Source of the DNA: Flavobacteriaceae bacterium UBA7684
GTDB lineage: Bacteria; Bacteroidota; Bacteroidia; Flavobacteriales; Flavobacteriaceae
Assembly: GCA_002482885.1 (NCBI GenBank)
Contig: DLGW01000020.1
Coordinates: 1,409-65,408 of the forward strand
Direction: 5' to 3'
Length of the DNA: 64,000 nucleotides
The notes beneath the pieces were generated by a model. The model made no database searches. It was not told the DNA's origin and saw only the letters and a list, made by a program, of their open reading frames with translations. The position numbers and the translations under genes are program-made. This document shows, piece by piece, positions 35,698-43,944 of the stretch. Every line of letters begins with the position of its first letter. Positions within the stretch are counted from its first letter, which is position 1.

Positions 35698-36406
35698 TTG
35701 GAAAATCATTCGTTTGGTACTTATGCTAGGCATAGTTGTTTTTTTGTATGGGTTTTCCACAATAAAAAACCATAACAGAAAAATAAAAGCCAAAAACATT
35801 GAGTTTGTTAACGAAGACACTCCGTTTATAAGTCATACGATGGTTAATAAATTGTTAATACAAAATCATTTGGATGACCCAAACGTAATAAAAGATAAGG
35901 TAGATTTGAAAACATTAGAGTACACTATTGAAAGTCATAAAATGGTTAAGAAAGCCGATGTTTTTTTAACAATTGATGGTGTACTAAAGATAAAGATTGA
36001 GCAAAAAAAACCAATGGCTCGAGTGGTAAACGACACATTGTCGTATTACATTGATGAAAGTGGAGGGTTCATGCCTTTGTCGGAAAATTTTACAGCCAGA
36101 GTGCCAATAATCTCGGGGGAGATTCAACATAAATATAAAAAGCAGTTTGTGAATTTGTTAACTCTTATTCATGAAAGTGAATTTTTGAGTCAGCATGTGA
36201 TTGGGATTGAAATAACAGCGAATAACGCAGTTATTTTAAAGGTGAGAAATTATAAACACGAAGTGTTTTTAGGAAGATTGGATGATTTTCAAGATAAATT
36301 AAAAAATTATCAGATTTTCTTTCAAAAAGCAGTACAGGATGGAACAATAAATCTGTACAACACAATAAATTTAGAGTTTACCAAACAAGTAGTTTGTAGC
36401 AAATAA
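35684..36406 (+). CDS. ftsQ: Cell division protein FtsQ
   Basis: FtsQ links the Z ring to septal synthases. The 240-residue protein has a short cytoplasmic start, one membrane segment at about residues 10-26 (LVLMLGIVVFLYGFSTI), then a degenerate POTRA-like region (KNIEFVNEDTPFISHTMVNK) and the FtsQ beta domain (GVLKIKIEQKKPMARVVND). Sequence conservation is low; position between murC and ftsA decides the call. The start overlaps murC by 14 bases. Confidence 0.9.
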   Translation: MKKNSWKIIRLVLMLGIVVFLYGFSTIKNHNRKIKAKNIEFVNEDTPFISHTMVNKLLIQNHLDDPNVIKDKVDLKTLEYTIESHKMVKKADVFLTIDGVLKIKIEQKKPMARVVNDTLSYYIDESGGFMPLSENFTARVPIISGEIQHKYKKQFVNLLTLIHESEFLSQHVIGIEITANNAVILKVRNYKHEVFLGRLDDFQDKLKNYQIFFQKAVQDGTINLYNTINLEFTKQVVCSK

Positions 36407-36411
36407 TACGT

Positions 36412-37881
36412 ATGGAAAAGGAACGATTTTCATTAAATAACGAAGCCAGAATAGGCGCGTCAAAATCAGGCAATCCGCAACCGATTGCGGTTGGGTTAGA
36501 TATCGGAACTACAAAAATTGTGGTGATGATTGGTCGTAAAAACGAGTATGGAAAGCTGGAAATCCTAGGCGTTGGTAAATCAGAAAGTTTAGGAGTGAAC
36601 AAAGGGGTGGTTAATAATATTTCCCAAACCATTAATTCTATTCAACGTGCTTTAGAAGAAGCTGAAGAAAATTCAGGATTCAAAGTAAAAGACGTGGTAG
36701 TGGGAATTGCAGGTCAACACATCCGAAGCATTCAACACAGTGATTACATCAGTCGTTCCAATCCAGATGCAGTTATTGAAAATGAAGATGTAAATGAGTT
36801 GGTGAATCAAGTACATAAATTAGCGATGCTACCTGGAGAAGAAATTATCCATGTGCTTCCGCAAGAATATAAAATCGACGGAGAATCCGAAATTAAAGAA
36901 CCTATCGGAATGTCTGGGGGTAGATTCGAAGCCAGTTTCCATGTGGTAGTAGGTCAAGCTACTTCTATCAGAAATGTAGTGCGTTGTGTAAAAAGCGCAG
37001 GATTAGAATTGTCTGGAATTACCTTAGAGCCTTTGGCATCGGCAGACGCAGTATTAAGTCAAGAAGAAAAAGAAGCAGGAGTGGCCCTGATTGATATAGG
37101 AGGTGGAACTACGGATTTAGCTATCTTTAAAGATGGTATTATTCGCCACACCGCAGTAATTCCTTTCGGAGGAAATGTAATTACTAAGGACATTAAAGAA
37201 GGATGTTCAATTATAGAAAAACAAGCTGAATTATTAAAAGTAAGATTTGGTTCTGCTTGGCCAGGCGAAAACAAAGAAAACGAAATCGTGTCTATTCCAG
37301 GATTAAGAGGTAGAGAGCCGAAAGAGATTTCTTTAAAGAATTTGTCTAAGATTATCAATGCTCGTGTAGTGGAAATCATAGAGCATGTGTATGCCGAAAT
37401 CAAGGCTTACGGACACGAAGAACCTCGTAAAAAGTTAATTGCAGGAATTGTATTAACAGGTGGAGGTTCCGAATTAAAACACATCAAACAATTAGTGGAA
37501 TTCATTACAGGGATGGATACTCGTATTGGATACCCTAATGAACACTTGGCAGGAGATTCCGATACTAAATTATCTAGCCCATTATATGCTACGGCAGTTG
37601 GTTTGGTTATGGAAAGTATGCGCAACAATTCCCGAAGCGCCGTTCCGTTTGCTGAAACTATACAAGAAATTAAAATTACAGAACCAGAAGTGGTTAAAAA
37701 CCAAGTATTCGAAGAGCAATTACCTACGACTACTGCTCCAGTAGAAGAAGTGAAAGAAATAAAAGTAGAGCCAGTAGCGCAAGCACAGCCTAAAGAAGAA
37801 GCTAAAAAAGCAACTCAGAACCGTTGGTTTATGGATCGCTTTTTTACCAAGATTAAAGATTATATAGAAAACGCAGAATAA
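36412..37881 (+). CDS. ftsA: Cell division protein FtsA
   Basis: FtsA is an actin-like ATPase that anchors FtsZ to the membrane. Motifs: phosphate-1 VGLDIGTTKIVVMIG near residue 27, 1C-domain region with HVLPQEYKIDG, phosphate-2 VALIDIGGGTTDLAIF near residue 225, and adenosine motif GIVLTGGGSELKHI near residue 348. The 489 residues exceed E. coli FtsA by about 70, mainly a charged Pro/Val/Glu tail that ends in WFMDRFFTKIKDYIENAE, a plausible amphipathic membrane-targeting helix. ftsZ follows after 14 bases. Confidence 0.97.
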   Translation: MEKERFSLNNEARIGASKSGNPQPIAVGLDIGTTKIVVMIGRKNEYGKLEILGVGKSESLGVNKGVVNNISQTINSIQRALEEAEENSGFKVKDVVVGIAGQHIRSIQHSDYISRSNPDAVIENEDVNELVNQVHKLAMLPGEEIIHVLPQEYKIDGESEIKEPIGMSGGRFEASFHVVVGQATSIRNVVRCVKSAGLELSGITLEPLASADAVLSQEEKEAGVALIDIGGGTTDLAIFKDGIIRHTAVIPFGGNVITKDIKEGCSIIEKQAELLKVRFGSAWPGENKENEIVSIPGLRGREPKEISLKNLSKIINARVVEIIEHVYAEIKAYGHEEPRKKLIAGIVLTGGGSELKHIKQLVEFITGMDTRIGYPNEHLAGDSDTKLSSPLYATAVGLVMESMRNNSRSAVPFAETIQEIKITEPEVVKNQVFEEQLPTTTAPVEEVKEIKVEPVAQAQPKEEAKKATQNRWFMDRFFTKIKDYIENAE

Positions 37882-37895
37882 AAAATACAGTAGCT

Positions 37896-39818
37896 ATGTT
37901 CGACACAATTTCATTCGATTTACCAAAAAACAATTCTAACGTAATTAAAGTTATTGGAGTTGGAGGTGGTGGAGGTAACGCCATCAACTACATGTGCAAA
38001 CAAGGGATTAAAGGCGTGGACTTTATCATTTGTAACACCGATTCACAAGCTCTAAACAACAGCCCGGTACCCGTTAAAATTCAATTGGGGGTTAATTTAA
38101 CCGAGGGTTTGGGAGCAGGTGCTAATCCTGAAGTAGGAAGACAAGCTGCACAAGAAAGCCAAGCAGAAATCGATCAGATTTTAGATTCCAATACTAAAAT
38201 GGTATTCATTACCGCAGGTATGGGCGGAGGTACAGGAACAGGAGCTGCGCCTGTGATTGCTGAATACGCTAAAAGTAAAAACATACTTACCGTTGGGATT
38301 GTAACCATGCCTTTTCAATTTGAAGGAAAAGTAAGAATGGAACAAGCCATGATTGGAATTGAAAAATTAAGAAAACAAGTCGATTCTTTAATTGTAATCA
38401 ACAATAATAAATTACGTGAAGTTTACGGAAACTTAGGTTTTAAATCGGGATTTGCTAAAGCAGACGAGGTATTAGCTACTGCCTCCAGAGGAATTGCCGA
38501 AGTAATTACCAACCACTACTCTTTAAATATCGACTTACGTGATGCCAGAACAGTATTGGCTGATAGTGGAACCGCTATTATGGGTTCTTCTACCGCATCA
38601 GGTGAAAATCGTGCAAAAGATGCAGTAATGGCGGCTTTAGATTCTCCATTATTGAATGACAATAAAATTGCAGGTGCTAAAAACGTATTGTTGTTAATTG
38701 TTTTTGGAACTCACGAAATCACTATGGATGAAATGGGAGAAATCAACGATTACATCAAACAAGAAGCTGGTTATAGTGCAAATATTATTATGGGTGCGGG
38801 TGAAGACGAAAGTTTAGGAGAGTCTATTTCCGTAACCGTTATTGCCACAGGTTTTAATGCAGAACAACAAAATGAAATTGTAAATGCAGAGCCTAAAAAA
38901 ACCATTTACACCTTAGAAAATGATCAAGTAGTAGTTAAAGATTTGTTGAAAAAAGATTCAGCAGAAGAAATTTCTTTTACCACTCTTAAAGAAACTAATC
39001 TTCCGGAAGAAAAAATTGTTTTTACTCTAGAAGAAGAAACTGTGGTAGCTAGTGCGCCAGTAGTGGAATCATTTGATGAAGTTTTAATTCCAACTACCGA
39101 GTATATTTCAGGAATCGAAGTAGAGCATACTGTAGTGGCTTACGAAGAAGAATTTGTAATTACATCACCTGTTGCGCCAGTGTTGGCCGAACAAGTACAA
39201 GTAAACGAGCCAGAGTTTGTTATAAACGAGCCTAAACAAATCACTTTTACTTTTGACAATCCTATTCAAGGAAAAGTGGTAGAAAACACCGAAAATGAAT
39301 TAATAACGACTACCGATTATATTGCTTCTATCCAAGTGAACGAAGTAATTAACGTAGTGCCCATGACCGATATTAATAGTAACGGTTTTATTAAATATTC
39401 TTTAGAAGATTTAGAAGAACCTGTACAAGAAGTGAAAGCAGAGGTAGAGCCTGTGGCAGAAGTAAAAACTCCAGAATTGGATTTTTCATTTAAAGTGCTA
39501 GAAACTCCTGTACAAGTAGTTGCAACTCCAGAGGCTAAATCAGACGAGTTTTTAACTACTGAAATGACTATCGAGGAAACGTTAAGATTGCGTTCCGAAA
39601 TGAGAAGAAAAAAAATGAAAGAATTCAACTATAAGTTTGCTAACAATCCTAGTCATTTTGATGATTTTGAAAAAGAGCCAGCTTATAAAAGAATGGGATT
39701 AGATTTAGAAGATACCCACCACACAGACAATCGCAAATCAAGAATGTCATTTGGTACCGAAGGAGATGATTTTCAATTCCGTTCAAACAATTCTTTTTTA
39801 CACGATAACGTAGATTAA
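37896..39818 (+). CDS. ftsZ: Cell division GTPase FtsZ with long C-terminal linker
   Basis: FtsZ is the tubulin homologue that builds the division ring. The GTPase and activation domains fill about residues 1-325, with tubulin signature GGGTGTG at 110-116 and NTDSQAL at about 47-53. The remaining ~315 residues are an unusually long linker rich in Val, Glu, Pro and Thr, with repeated TTxYIxxI(E/Q)V words (TTEYISGIEVEH, TTDYIASIQVNE), ending in a conserved-looking tail DDFQFRSNNSFLHDNVD. Long linkers are common in Bacteroidota FtsZ. It is the last classical dcw gene here. Confidence 0.97.
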   Translation: MFDTISFDLPKNNSNVIKVIGVGGGGGNAINYMCKQGIKGVDFIICNTDSQALNNSPVPVKIQLGVNLTEGLGAGANPEVGRQAAQESQAEIDQILDSNTKMVFITAGMGGGTGTGAAPVIAEYAKSKNILTVGIVTMPFQFEGKVRMEQAMIGIEKLRKQVDSLIVINNNKLREVYGNLGFKSGFAKADEVLATASRGIAEVITNHYSLNIDLRDARTVLADSGTAIMGSSTASGENRAKDAVMAALDSPLLNDNKIAGAKNVLLLIVFGTHEITMDEMGEINDYIKQEAGYSANIIMGAGEDESLGESISVTVIATGFNAEQQNEIVNAEPKKTIYTLENDQVVVKDLLKKDSAEEISFTTLKETNLPEEKIVFTLEEETVVASAPVVESFDEVLIPTTEYISGIEVEHTVVAYEEEFVITSPVAPVLAEQVQVNEPEFVINEPKQITFTFDNPIQGKVVENTENELITTTDYIASIQVNEVINVVPMTDINSNGFIKYSLEDLEEPVQEVKAEVEPVAEVKTPELDFSFKVLETPVQVVATPEAKSDEFLTTEMTIEETLRLRSEMRRKKMKEFNYKFANNPSHFDDFEKEPAYKRMGLDLEDTHHTDNRKSRMSFGTEGDDFQFRSNNSFLHDNVD

Positions 39819-39828
39819 ATTATTAAAT

Positions 39829-40275
39829 ATGAGTTTACAAGCCTTAATCATGGAGGACATAAAAACCGCCATGAAAGCAAAAGATACTTTAAAATTAGAA
39901 GCACTAAGAGCCGTTAAATCGGCTCTCTTGCTTGAACAGACTAGCGGAAGCGAAAAAGAATTTGCTCCAGAAGACGAAATCAAATTGTTGCAACGTTTGG
40001 TAAAACAACGCAAAGATAGCGCTGCTATTTATGTGTCTACCGGAAGAAATGACTTAGCTGAGCCTGAAATCCAACAAGCTACCATTATAGAAGCGTATTT
40101 GCCTAAACAATTATCCGAAGAAGAAGTTACACAAGTTGTGGCAAAAATAATCGCAGATAATGGTTTTGCAGGTATGGCATCTATGGGTCAATTAATGGGT
40201 TTGGCCTCTAAACAATTAGCGGGTCAATCCGATGGAAAAACCATTTCCACAGTAGTAAAAAAACTATTAAGTTAG
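39829..40275 (+). CDS. GatB/YqeY domain-containing protein
   Basis: The 148-residue protein is a stand-alone version of the helical domain found at the end of the GatB amidotransferase subunit. Visible are MEDIKTAMKAKDTLKLEALR near the start, LLQRLVKQRKDSAAIY, and the C-terminal ADNGFAGMASMGQLMGLASK. Function of the YqeY family is not settled; a tRNA-linked role is suspected because of the GatB similarity. It lies 10 bases after ftsZ and immediately before tRNA-Arg, probably at the end of the dcw transcript. Confidence 0.92.
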   Translation: MSLQALIMEDIKTAMKAKDTLKLEALRAVKSALLLEQTSGSEKEFAPEDEIKLLQRLVKQRKDSAAIYVSTGRNDLAEPEIQQATIIEAYLPKQLSEEEVTQVVAKIIADNGFAGMASMGQLMGLASKQLAGQSDGKTISTVVKKLLS

Positions 40276-40288
40276 ATTTTATTTCAAC

Positions 40289-40362
40289 GGCTCCGTAGTT
40301 CAACTGGATAGAATATCAGATTTCGGCTCTGATGGTTGGGGGTTCGAACCCCTCCGGGGTCA
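40289..40362 (+). tRNA. tRNA-Arg (anticodon TCG)
   Basis: The 74 bases fold as a cloverleaf: acceptor GGCTCCG / CGGGGTC with one G-T pair, D-stem GTTC / GAAT, anticodon stem TCAGA / TCTGA around loop TTTCGGC (anticodon TCG, reading CGA and related arginine codons), T-arm GGGGTTCGAACCCC, and discriminator A at 40362. CCA is not encoded. It lies 13 bases after the GatB/YqeY gene. Confidence 0.95.
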
Positions 40363-40368
40363 CGCCAT

Positions 40369-40398
40369 AAAAAAGCTTCCGTAACAGGAAGCTTTTTT
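40369..40398 (+). terminator. Intrinsic terminator after tRNA-Arg
   Basis: Perfect 12-bp stem AAAAAAGCTTCC (40369-40380) / GGAAGCTTTTTT (40387-40398) with loop gtaaca. It closes the dcw/tRNA transcript and can also serve the convergent Rrf2 gene. Confidence 0.9.
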
Positions 40399-40420
40399 GT
40401 ATTTGAATAGAGGGATTTTA

Positions 40421-40828
40421 TTATACCAATTTATCAATCGAACTGTCGTTTAAAACTGCTAAAGTGACATTACGTACTTTTTCAAAGACATTTTTGATTT
40501 GACAAATTTCTTCATTGCAATCATCGCATTTGGTGTAGTAGTTTAAGGATACACATGGTAGCATGGCTATTGGACCATCTACAATTCTAATAATTTCAGT
40601 AAAAGTGATTTCTTCTGGTTTTTTTAGTAAATGATATCCGCCAAATTTTCCTCGACGGCTACTAATAATGCCGTGATTTCTTAAATCGCGTAAAATCGTT
40701 TCTAAAAACTTTTTAGGAATTTGTTCTTGTTCTGCAATTTCTGAAGCAAAAACCAATTTTTCTTCATGGTTGTGTTTGGCTATGTGTAAGATTGCCTTAA
40801 TGGCATATTTGCATTTTTGAGTAATCAT
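40421..40828 (-). CDS. Rrf2-family transcriptional regulator, probable sulfur-assimilation regulator
   Basis: The 135-residue protein has the Rrf2 winged helix: KCKYAIKAILHIAKHN at the start, recognition region EQEQIPKKFLETILRDLRNHG, wing SSRRGKFGGYHLLKKPEEIT, and a dimerisation helix. The loop where IscR and NsrR carry cluster ligands has four cysteines (LPCVSLNYYTKCDDCNEEIC), so an Fe-S cluster or thiol sensor is possible; this is inference. It is divergent from the cysHDN operon and shares an intergenic region with two copies of a 15-bp repeat, suggesting that it controls that operon and itself. Confidence 0.88.
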   Translation of the reverse strand: MITQKCKYAIKAILHIAKHNHEEKLVFASEIAEQEQIPKKFLETILRDLRNHGIISSRRGKFGGYHLLKKPEEITFTEIIRIVDGPIAMLPCVSLNYYTKCDDCNEEICQIKNVFEKVRNVTLAVLNDSSIDKLV

Positions 40829-40851
40829 TTCTTAAAAAAATTATAACAAAA

Positions 40852-40925
40852 CAAAAATATGTTTTTTAATTCATATAAAACCGATAGGAATTATTTTTTT
40901 ATCTAAAATATGTTTTTTATCTTTG
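40852..40925. promoter_or_regulatory. Divergent promoters with duplicated 15-bp site (Rrf2 / cysH)
   Basis: The 15-mer AAAATATGTTTTTTA occurs at 40854-40868 and 40905-40919, 51 bp apart (about five helical turns). A minus-strand -7 box TATTTTTG (40852-40859) for the Rrf2 gene overlaps the first copy. A plus-strand -7 box TATCTTTG (40918-40925) for cysH overlaps the end of the second. Both boxes match TAnnTTTG perfectly. The repeats are good operator candidates. Confidence 0.68.
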
Positions 40926-40953
40926 TCGCTCTTTTTTAGAAAGGGTATAGTTT

Positions 40954-41652
40954 ATGAAAGAAAATATTGAACAATGGACAAAAGCTATTGCTGAATTAAA
41001 TTTAGCGGATGCTTTGCGTTACATCGCTGAAAATGTAAACGGAAAAGTTTCATTTTCAACTTCATTAGGGCAAGAAGATCAGGTAATTACACATGCTATT
41101 TTTACCAATGATTTGGCTATTGAAGTGTTTACTTTAGATACAGGTCGATTGTTTCAAGAAACTTACGATGTGTTAAGTTCTACCACCAATAAATACAAAA
41201 AAGAAATCAAAATATATTTTCCAGACACTGCAGCAGTAGAGCAATTAGTTACCGAAAAAGGACCTAATAGCTTTTATAAATCGGTAGAAAACAGAAAAGA
41301 ATGTTGTGGAATCAGAAAAATTCAACCTTTAAAACGTGCATTAAAAGAGGTTTCGGTTTGGGTAACAGGTTTAAGAGCTTCACAAAGTGACAACCGTCAA
41401 TCCATGCATATTTTAGAATGGGATGAGGGATTCGGATTAATTAAGTTTAATCCATTAATCCATTGGTCTTTAGAAGAGGTTGAAGCATATTTAAAAGAAT
41501 ATAATGTGCCACAAAACGCGTTACATAAACAAGGTTTTGTAAGCATAGGTTGTGCGCCTTGTACCCGTGCCATTATGGAAGGCGAAGACATCAGAGCCGG
41601 ACGTTGGTGGTGGGAGTTAAGCCATAAAGAATGTGGTTTACACGGAAGTTAA
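40954..41652 (+). CDS. cysH: Phosphoadenylyl/adenylyl-sulfate reductase CysH
   Basis: It reduces activated sulfate (APS or PAPS) to sulfite with thioredoxin. The 232 residues carry SFSTSLGQEDQVI (PP-loop-like), the cluster cysteines C117-C118 (KECCGIRKIQPLKRAL) and C200/C203 (GCAPCTRA), and the catalytic C227 in KECGLH. The Cys-Cys...Cys-x-x-Cys set binds a [4Fe-4S] cluster and marks the APS-preferring type, so APS is the likelier substrate although no assay can be read here. First gene of the sulfate-assimilation operon. Confidence 0.95.
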   Translation: MKENIEQWTKAIAELNLADALRYIAENVNGKVSFSTSLGQEDQVITHAIFTNDLAIEVFTLDTGRLFQETYDVLSSTTNKYKKEIKIYFPDTAAVEQLVTEKGPNSFYKSVENRKECCGIRKIQPLKRALKEVSVWVTGLRASQSDNRQSMHILEWDEGFGLIKFNPLIHWSLEEVEAYLKEYNVPQNALHKQGFVSIGCAPCTRAIMEGEDIRAGRWWWELSHKECGLHGS

Positions 41653-41683
41653 AAAATAGATAGAGACGAATCAAAATATACAT

Positions 41684-42580
41684 ATGAAGAATTCAGTTTT
41701 AAAGAATTTAGAAGAAGAGGCAATTTACATCATGCGTGAAGTAGCAGGTCAGTTTAATAATCCTGCTATTTTATTCTCTGGAGGAAAAGATTCGATTACC
41801 CTGGTTCATTTGGCTAAAAAAGCATTTGCCCCGGGTAAAATTCCTTTTCCGTTATTGCATATAGATACAGGTCACAATTTTCCTGAAACCATTACTTTTC
41901 GTGATGAGTTAGCGGCAAAATTAGGGGTAAATTTAATTGTTAGATACGTACAAGACAGTATAGATCAAGGAAAAGCGAAAGAAGAAACTGGTAAATACGC
42001 TAGTAGAAATGTGTTGCAAACTACAACGCTTTTAGATGCTATTGAAGAATTAAAATTTGATGCTTGTATAGGTGGAGCACGTCGTGACGAAGAAAAAGCC
42101 AGAGCTAAAGAAAGAGTTTTTTCTGTGCGTGATGATTTCGGTCAGTGGAACGAAAAATTACAACGTCCAGAGTTATTTGATATGTACAATGGGAAAATTC
42201 ACAATGGAGAAAACGTACGTATTTTTCCTATCAGCAACTTTACCGAATTAGACGTTTGGAACTACATTCGTCAAGAAAAATTAGATATACCTACGATTTA
42301 TTACGCTCACGAAAGAGAAGTATTTGTACGTGATGGTCAATTGACTCCAGTTTCTGATTTTATTACCATGATGGGTGATGAAGTAATTTTTAAAGAAAGT
42401 GTTCGTTTTAGAACGGTTGGAGACATGACTTGTACCTCGGCAGTACAATCTACAGCCACTTTGTTAGATGATATTATTGCAGAAATCGGCGGTTCAACCA
42501 TTTCGGAAAGAGGTGCACGTGTAGATGATAAGCGTTCAGAAGGCGCCATGGAAGAACGTAAAAAAGCAGGATACTTTTAG
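41684..42580 (+). CDS. cysD: Sulfate adenylyltransferase subunit 2 CysD
   Basis: CysD carries the ATP-sulfurylase active site, making APS from sulfate and ATP with energy from the CysN GTPase. The 298 residues show the PP-loop SGGKDS at 32-37 (ILFSGGKDSITLVHLAKKA), LHIDTGHNFPE, GGARRDEEKARAKER, and the conserved C-terminal SERGARVDDKRSEGAMEERK and GYF. It starts 31 bases after cysH and is separated from cysN by a spacer of AATTATGAATGG-type repeats. Confidence 0.97.
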   Translation: MKNSVLKNLEEEAIYIMREVAGQFNNPAILFSGGKDSITLVHLAKKAFAPGKIPFPLLHIDTGHNFPETITFRDELAAKLGVNLIVRYVQDSIDQGKAKEETGKYASRNVLQTTTLLDAIEELKFDACIGGARRDEEKARAKERVFSVRDDFGQWNEKLQRPELFDMYNGKIHNGENVRIFPISNFTELDVWNYIRQEKLDIPTIYYAHEREVFVRDGQLTPVSDFITMMGDEVIFKESVRFRTVGDMTCTSAVQSTATLLDDIIAEIGGSTISERGARVDDKRSEGAMEERKKAGYF

Positions 42581-42690
42581 AATTATGAATGGTGAATTAT
42601 GAATTATGAATGTTTTCTAAATATGTAAATCATTCACACTCATCATTCACATTTAATCATTCACAATTCATAATTTATAATTCACAATTA
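42581..42690. repeat. Word-like repeats between cysD and cysN
   Basis: About 110 bases iterate AATTATGAATGGTG on the left and CATTCACAATTCATAATTC on the right, so left and right halves are partly inverted copies. It makes a false in-frame extension of cysN back to 42610. Related words occur at 5571-5615, 19627-19660 and 31955-31980. Confidence 0.7.
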
Positions 42691-42696
42691 AAAAAA

Positions 42697-43938
42697 ATGG
42701 ACATACTTAAAATAGCAACGGCAGGTAGCGTAGATGATGGAAAAAGTACCTTAATCGGCCGTATATTATACGAAACCAATTCATTAAAAGAAGATCAATT
42801 AGAGCATATCGAAGCTAAAAGTAAATCTAAAGGATATGATTATTTAGATTTTTCATTAGCTACCGATGGTTTGTTAACCGAAAGAGAACAAGGAATCACC
42901 ATTGATGTTTCTAATATTTATTTTTCAACCGAAGTGCGTCGTTTTATTATTGCCGATTCGCCAGGTCATGAAGAATATACCCGTAACATGGTTACCGGAG
43001 CTTCTACTTCACAAGCCGCTATTATTTTGTTAGATGCTCGTAAAGGAGTAATTAAACAAACCAAAAGACACTTTTTTATTACCCAATTATTGGGGATAAA
43101 ACACATAGTAGTAGCAATTAACAAAATGGATTTAGTTGGTTTTGATAAAGCTACTTACGATACCATTGTGTCAGATTTTCAACAATTGATTACTTCATTT
43201 GGTAAAACCGATTTGAATATTCAGTTTATTCCTGTTTCAGCTTTACAAGGTGATAACATTGTGACTTTATCTAAACAAACCCCTTGGTATGAAGGTCAAG
43301 CTTTGTTAAGATTGTTAGAAACCATTGACGCGCAAGAAAAAGCATTGGCACAAGATATTTTTCAAGTACAATACGTAATTCGTCCAAGAACGACTGAATT
43401 GCACGACTACCGTGGGTTTGCAGGAAAAGTACGCAGTGGAGATATTCAAGTAGGGGATGCGGTAAAAGTTTTTCCTTCGGGCAGAACTTCTAAAGTAAAA
43501 TCAATTGAAAAATATGGTGAACCCGTTAGTGCATTATCTCAAAATGAAAACGGAACTATTCTCTTAGAAGACGAAATTGATATTTCTCGTGGCGATACTT
43601 TGCTTACGCAACAAACACAAATTGCCGATTCAAAAATTATTAAAGCCAATGTATGTTGGATGCAACCTGATTCTTTAACAGCAGGAAGAAAAGTATTCTT
43701 ACAACAAGGTATTCACCGAGTAATCGCTAAAGTAAAATCGGTTTCTAATAAATTAAACTTAGAAACATTAGAAACCACCGAAGCATCAGCGTTAAACTTG
43801 AATGACATCGGACAAGTAGAAATTCAATTGGCCAACCCAATTTTGGTAGAAACTTACGAAAACAATCCAAAAATAGGAGCCTTTATTTTAATTGACGAAT
43901 TAACCAACAACACTGCGGGTGTAGGTTTTTTAAACTAA
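42697..43938 (+). CDS. cysN: Sulfate adenylyltransferase subunit 1 CysN
   Basis: CysN is an EF-Tu-like GTPase that drives APS synthesis by CysD. I start at ATG 42697 (MDILKIATAGSVDDGKST), giving 413 residues with G1 GSVDDGKS at 10-17, G3 DSPGHEEYTRNM, and G4 INKMD. The open frame extends 29 codons upstream, but through repeat sequence. There is no C-terminal CysC (APS kinase) domain and no cysC gene nearby, which fits direct APS reduction by CysH. Next gene starts 6 bases later. Confidence 0.96.
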   Translation: MDILKIATAGSVDDGKSTLIGRILYETNSLKEDQLEHIEAKSKSKGYDYLDFSLATDGLLTEREQGITIDVSNIYFSTEVRRFIIADSPGHEEYTRNMVTGASTSQAAIILLDARKGVIKQTKRHFFITQLLGIKHIVVAINKMDLVGFDKATYDTIVSDFQQLITSFGKTDLNIQFIPVSALQGDNIVTLSKQTPWYEGQALLRLLETIDAQEKALAQDIFQVQYVIRPRTTELHDYRGFAGKVRSGDIQVGDAVKVFPSGRTSKVKSIEKYGEPVSALSQNENGTILLEDEIDISRGDTLLTQQTQIADSKIIKANVCWMQPDSLTAGRKVFLQQGIHRVIAKVKSVSNKLNLETLETTEASALNLNDIGQVEIQLANPILVETYENNPKIGAFILIDELTNNTAGVGFLN

Positions 43939-43944
43939 TAGATT

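Noticed and set aside
42610..42696. N-terminal extension of cysN
   Set aside because: The extra 29 codons run through AATTATGAATGG-type repeats; MDILKIATAG at 42697 matches the usual CysN start.
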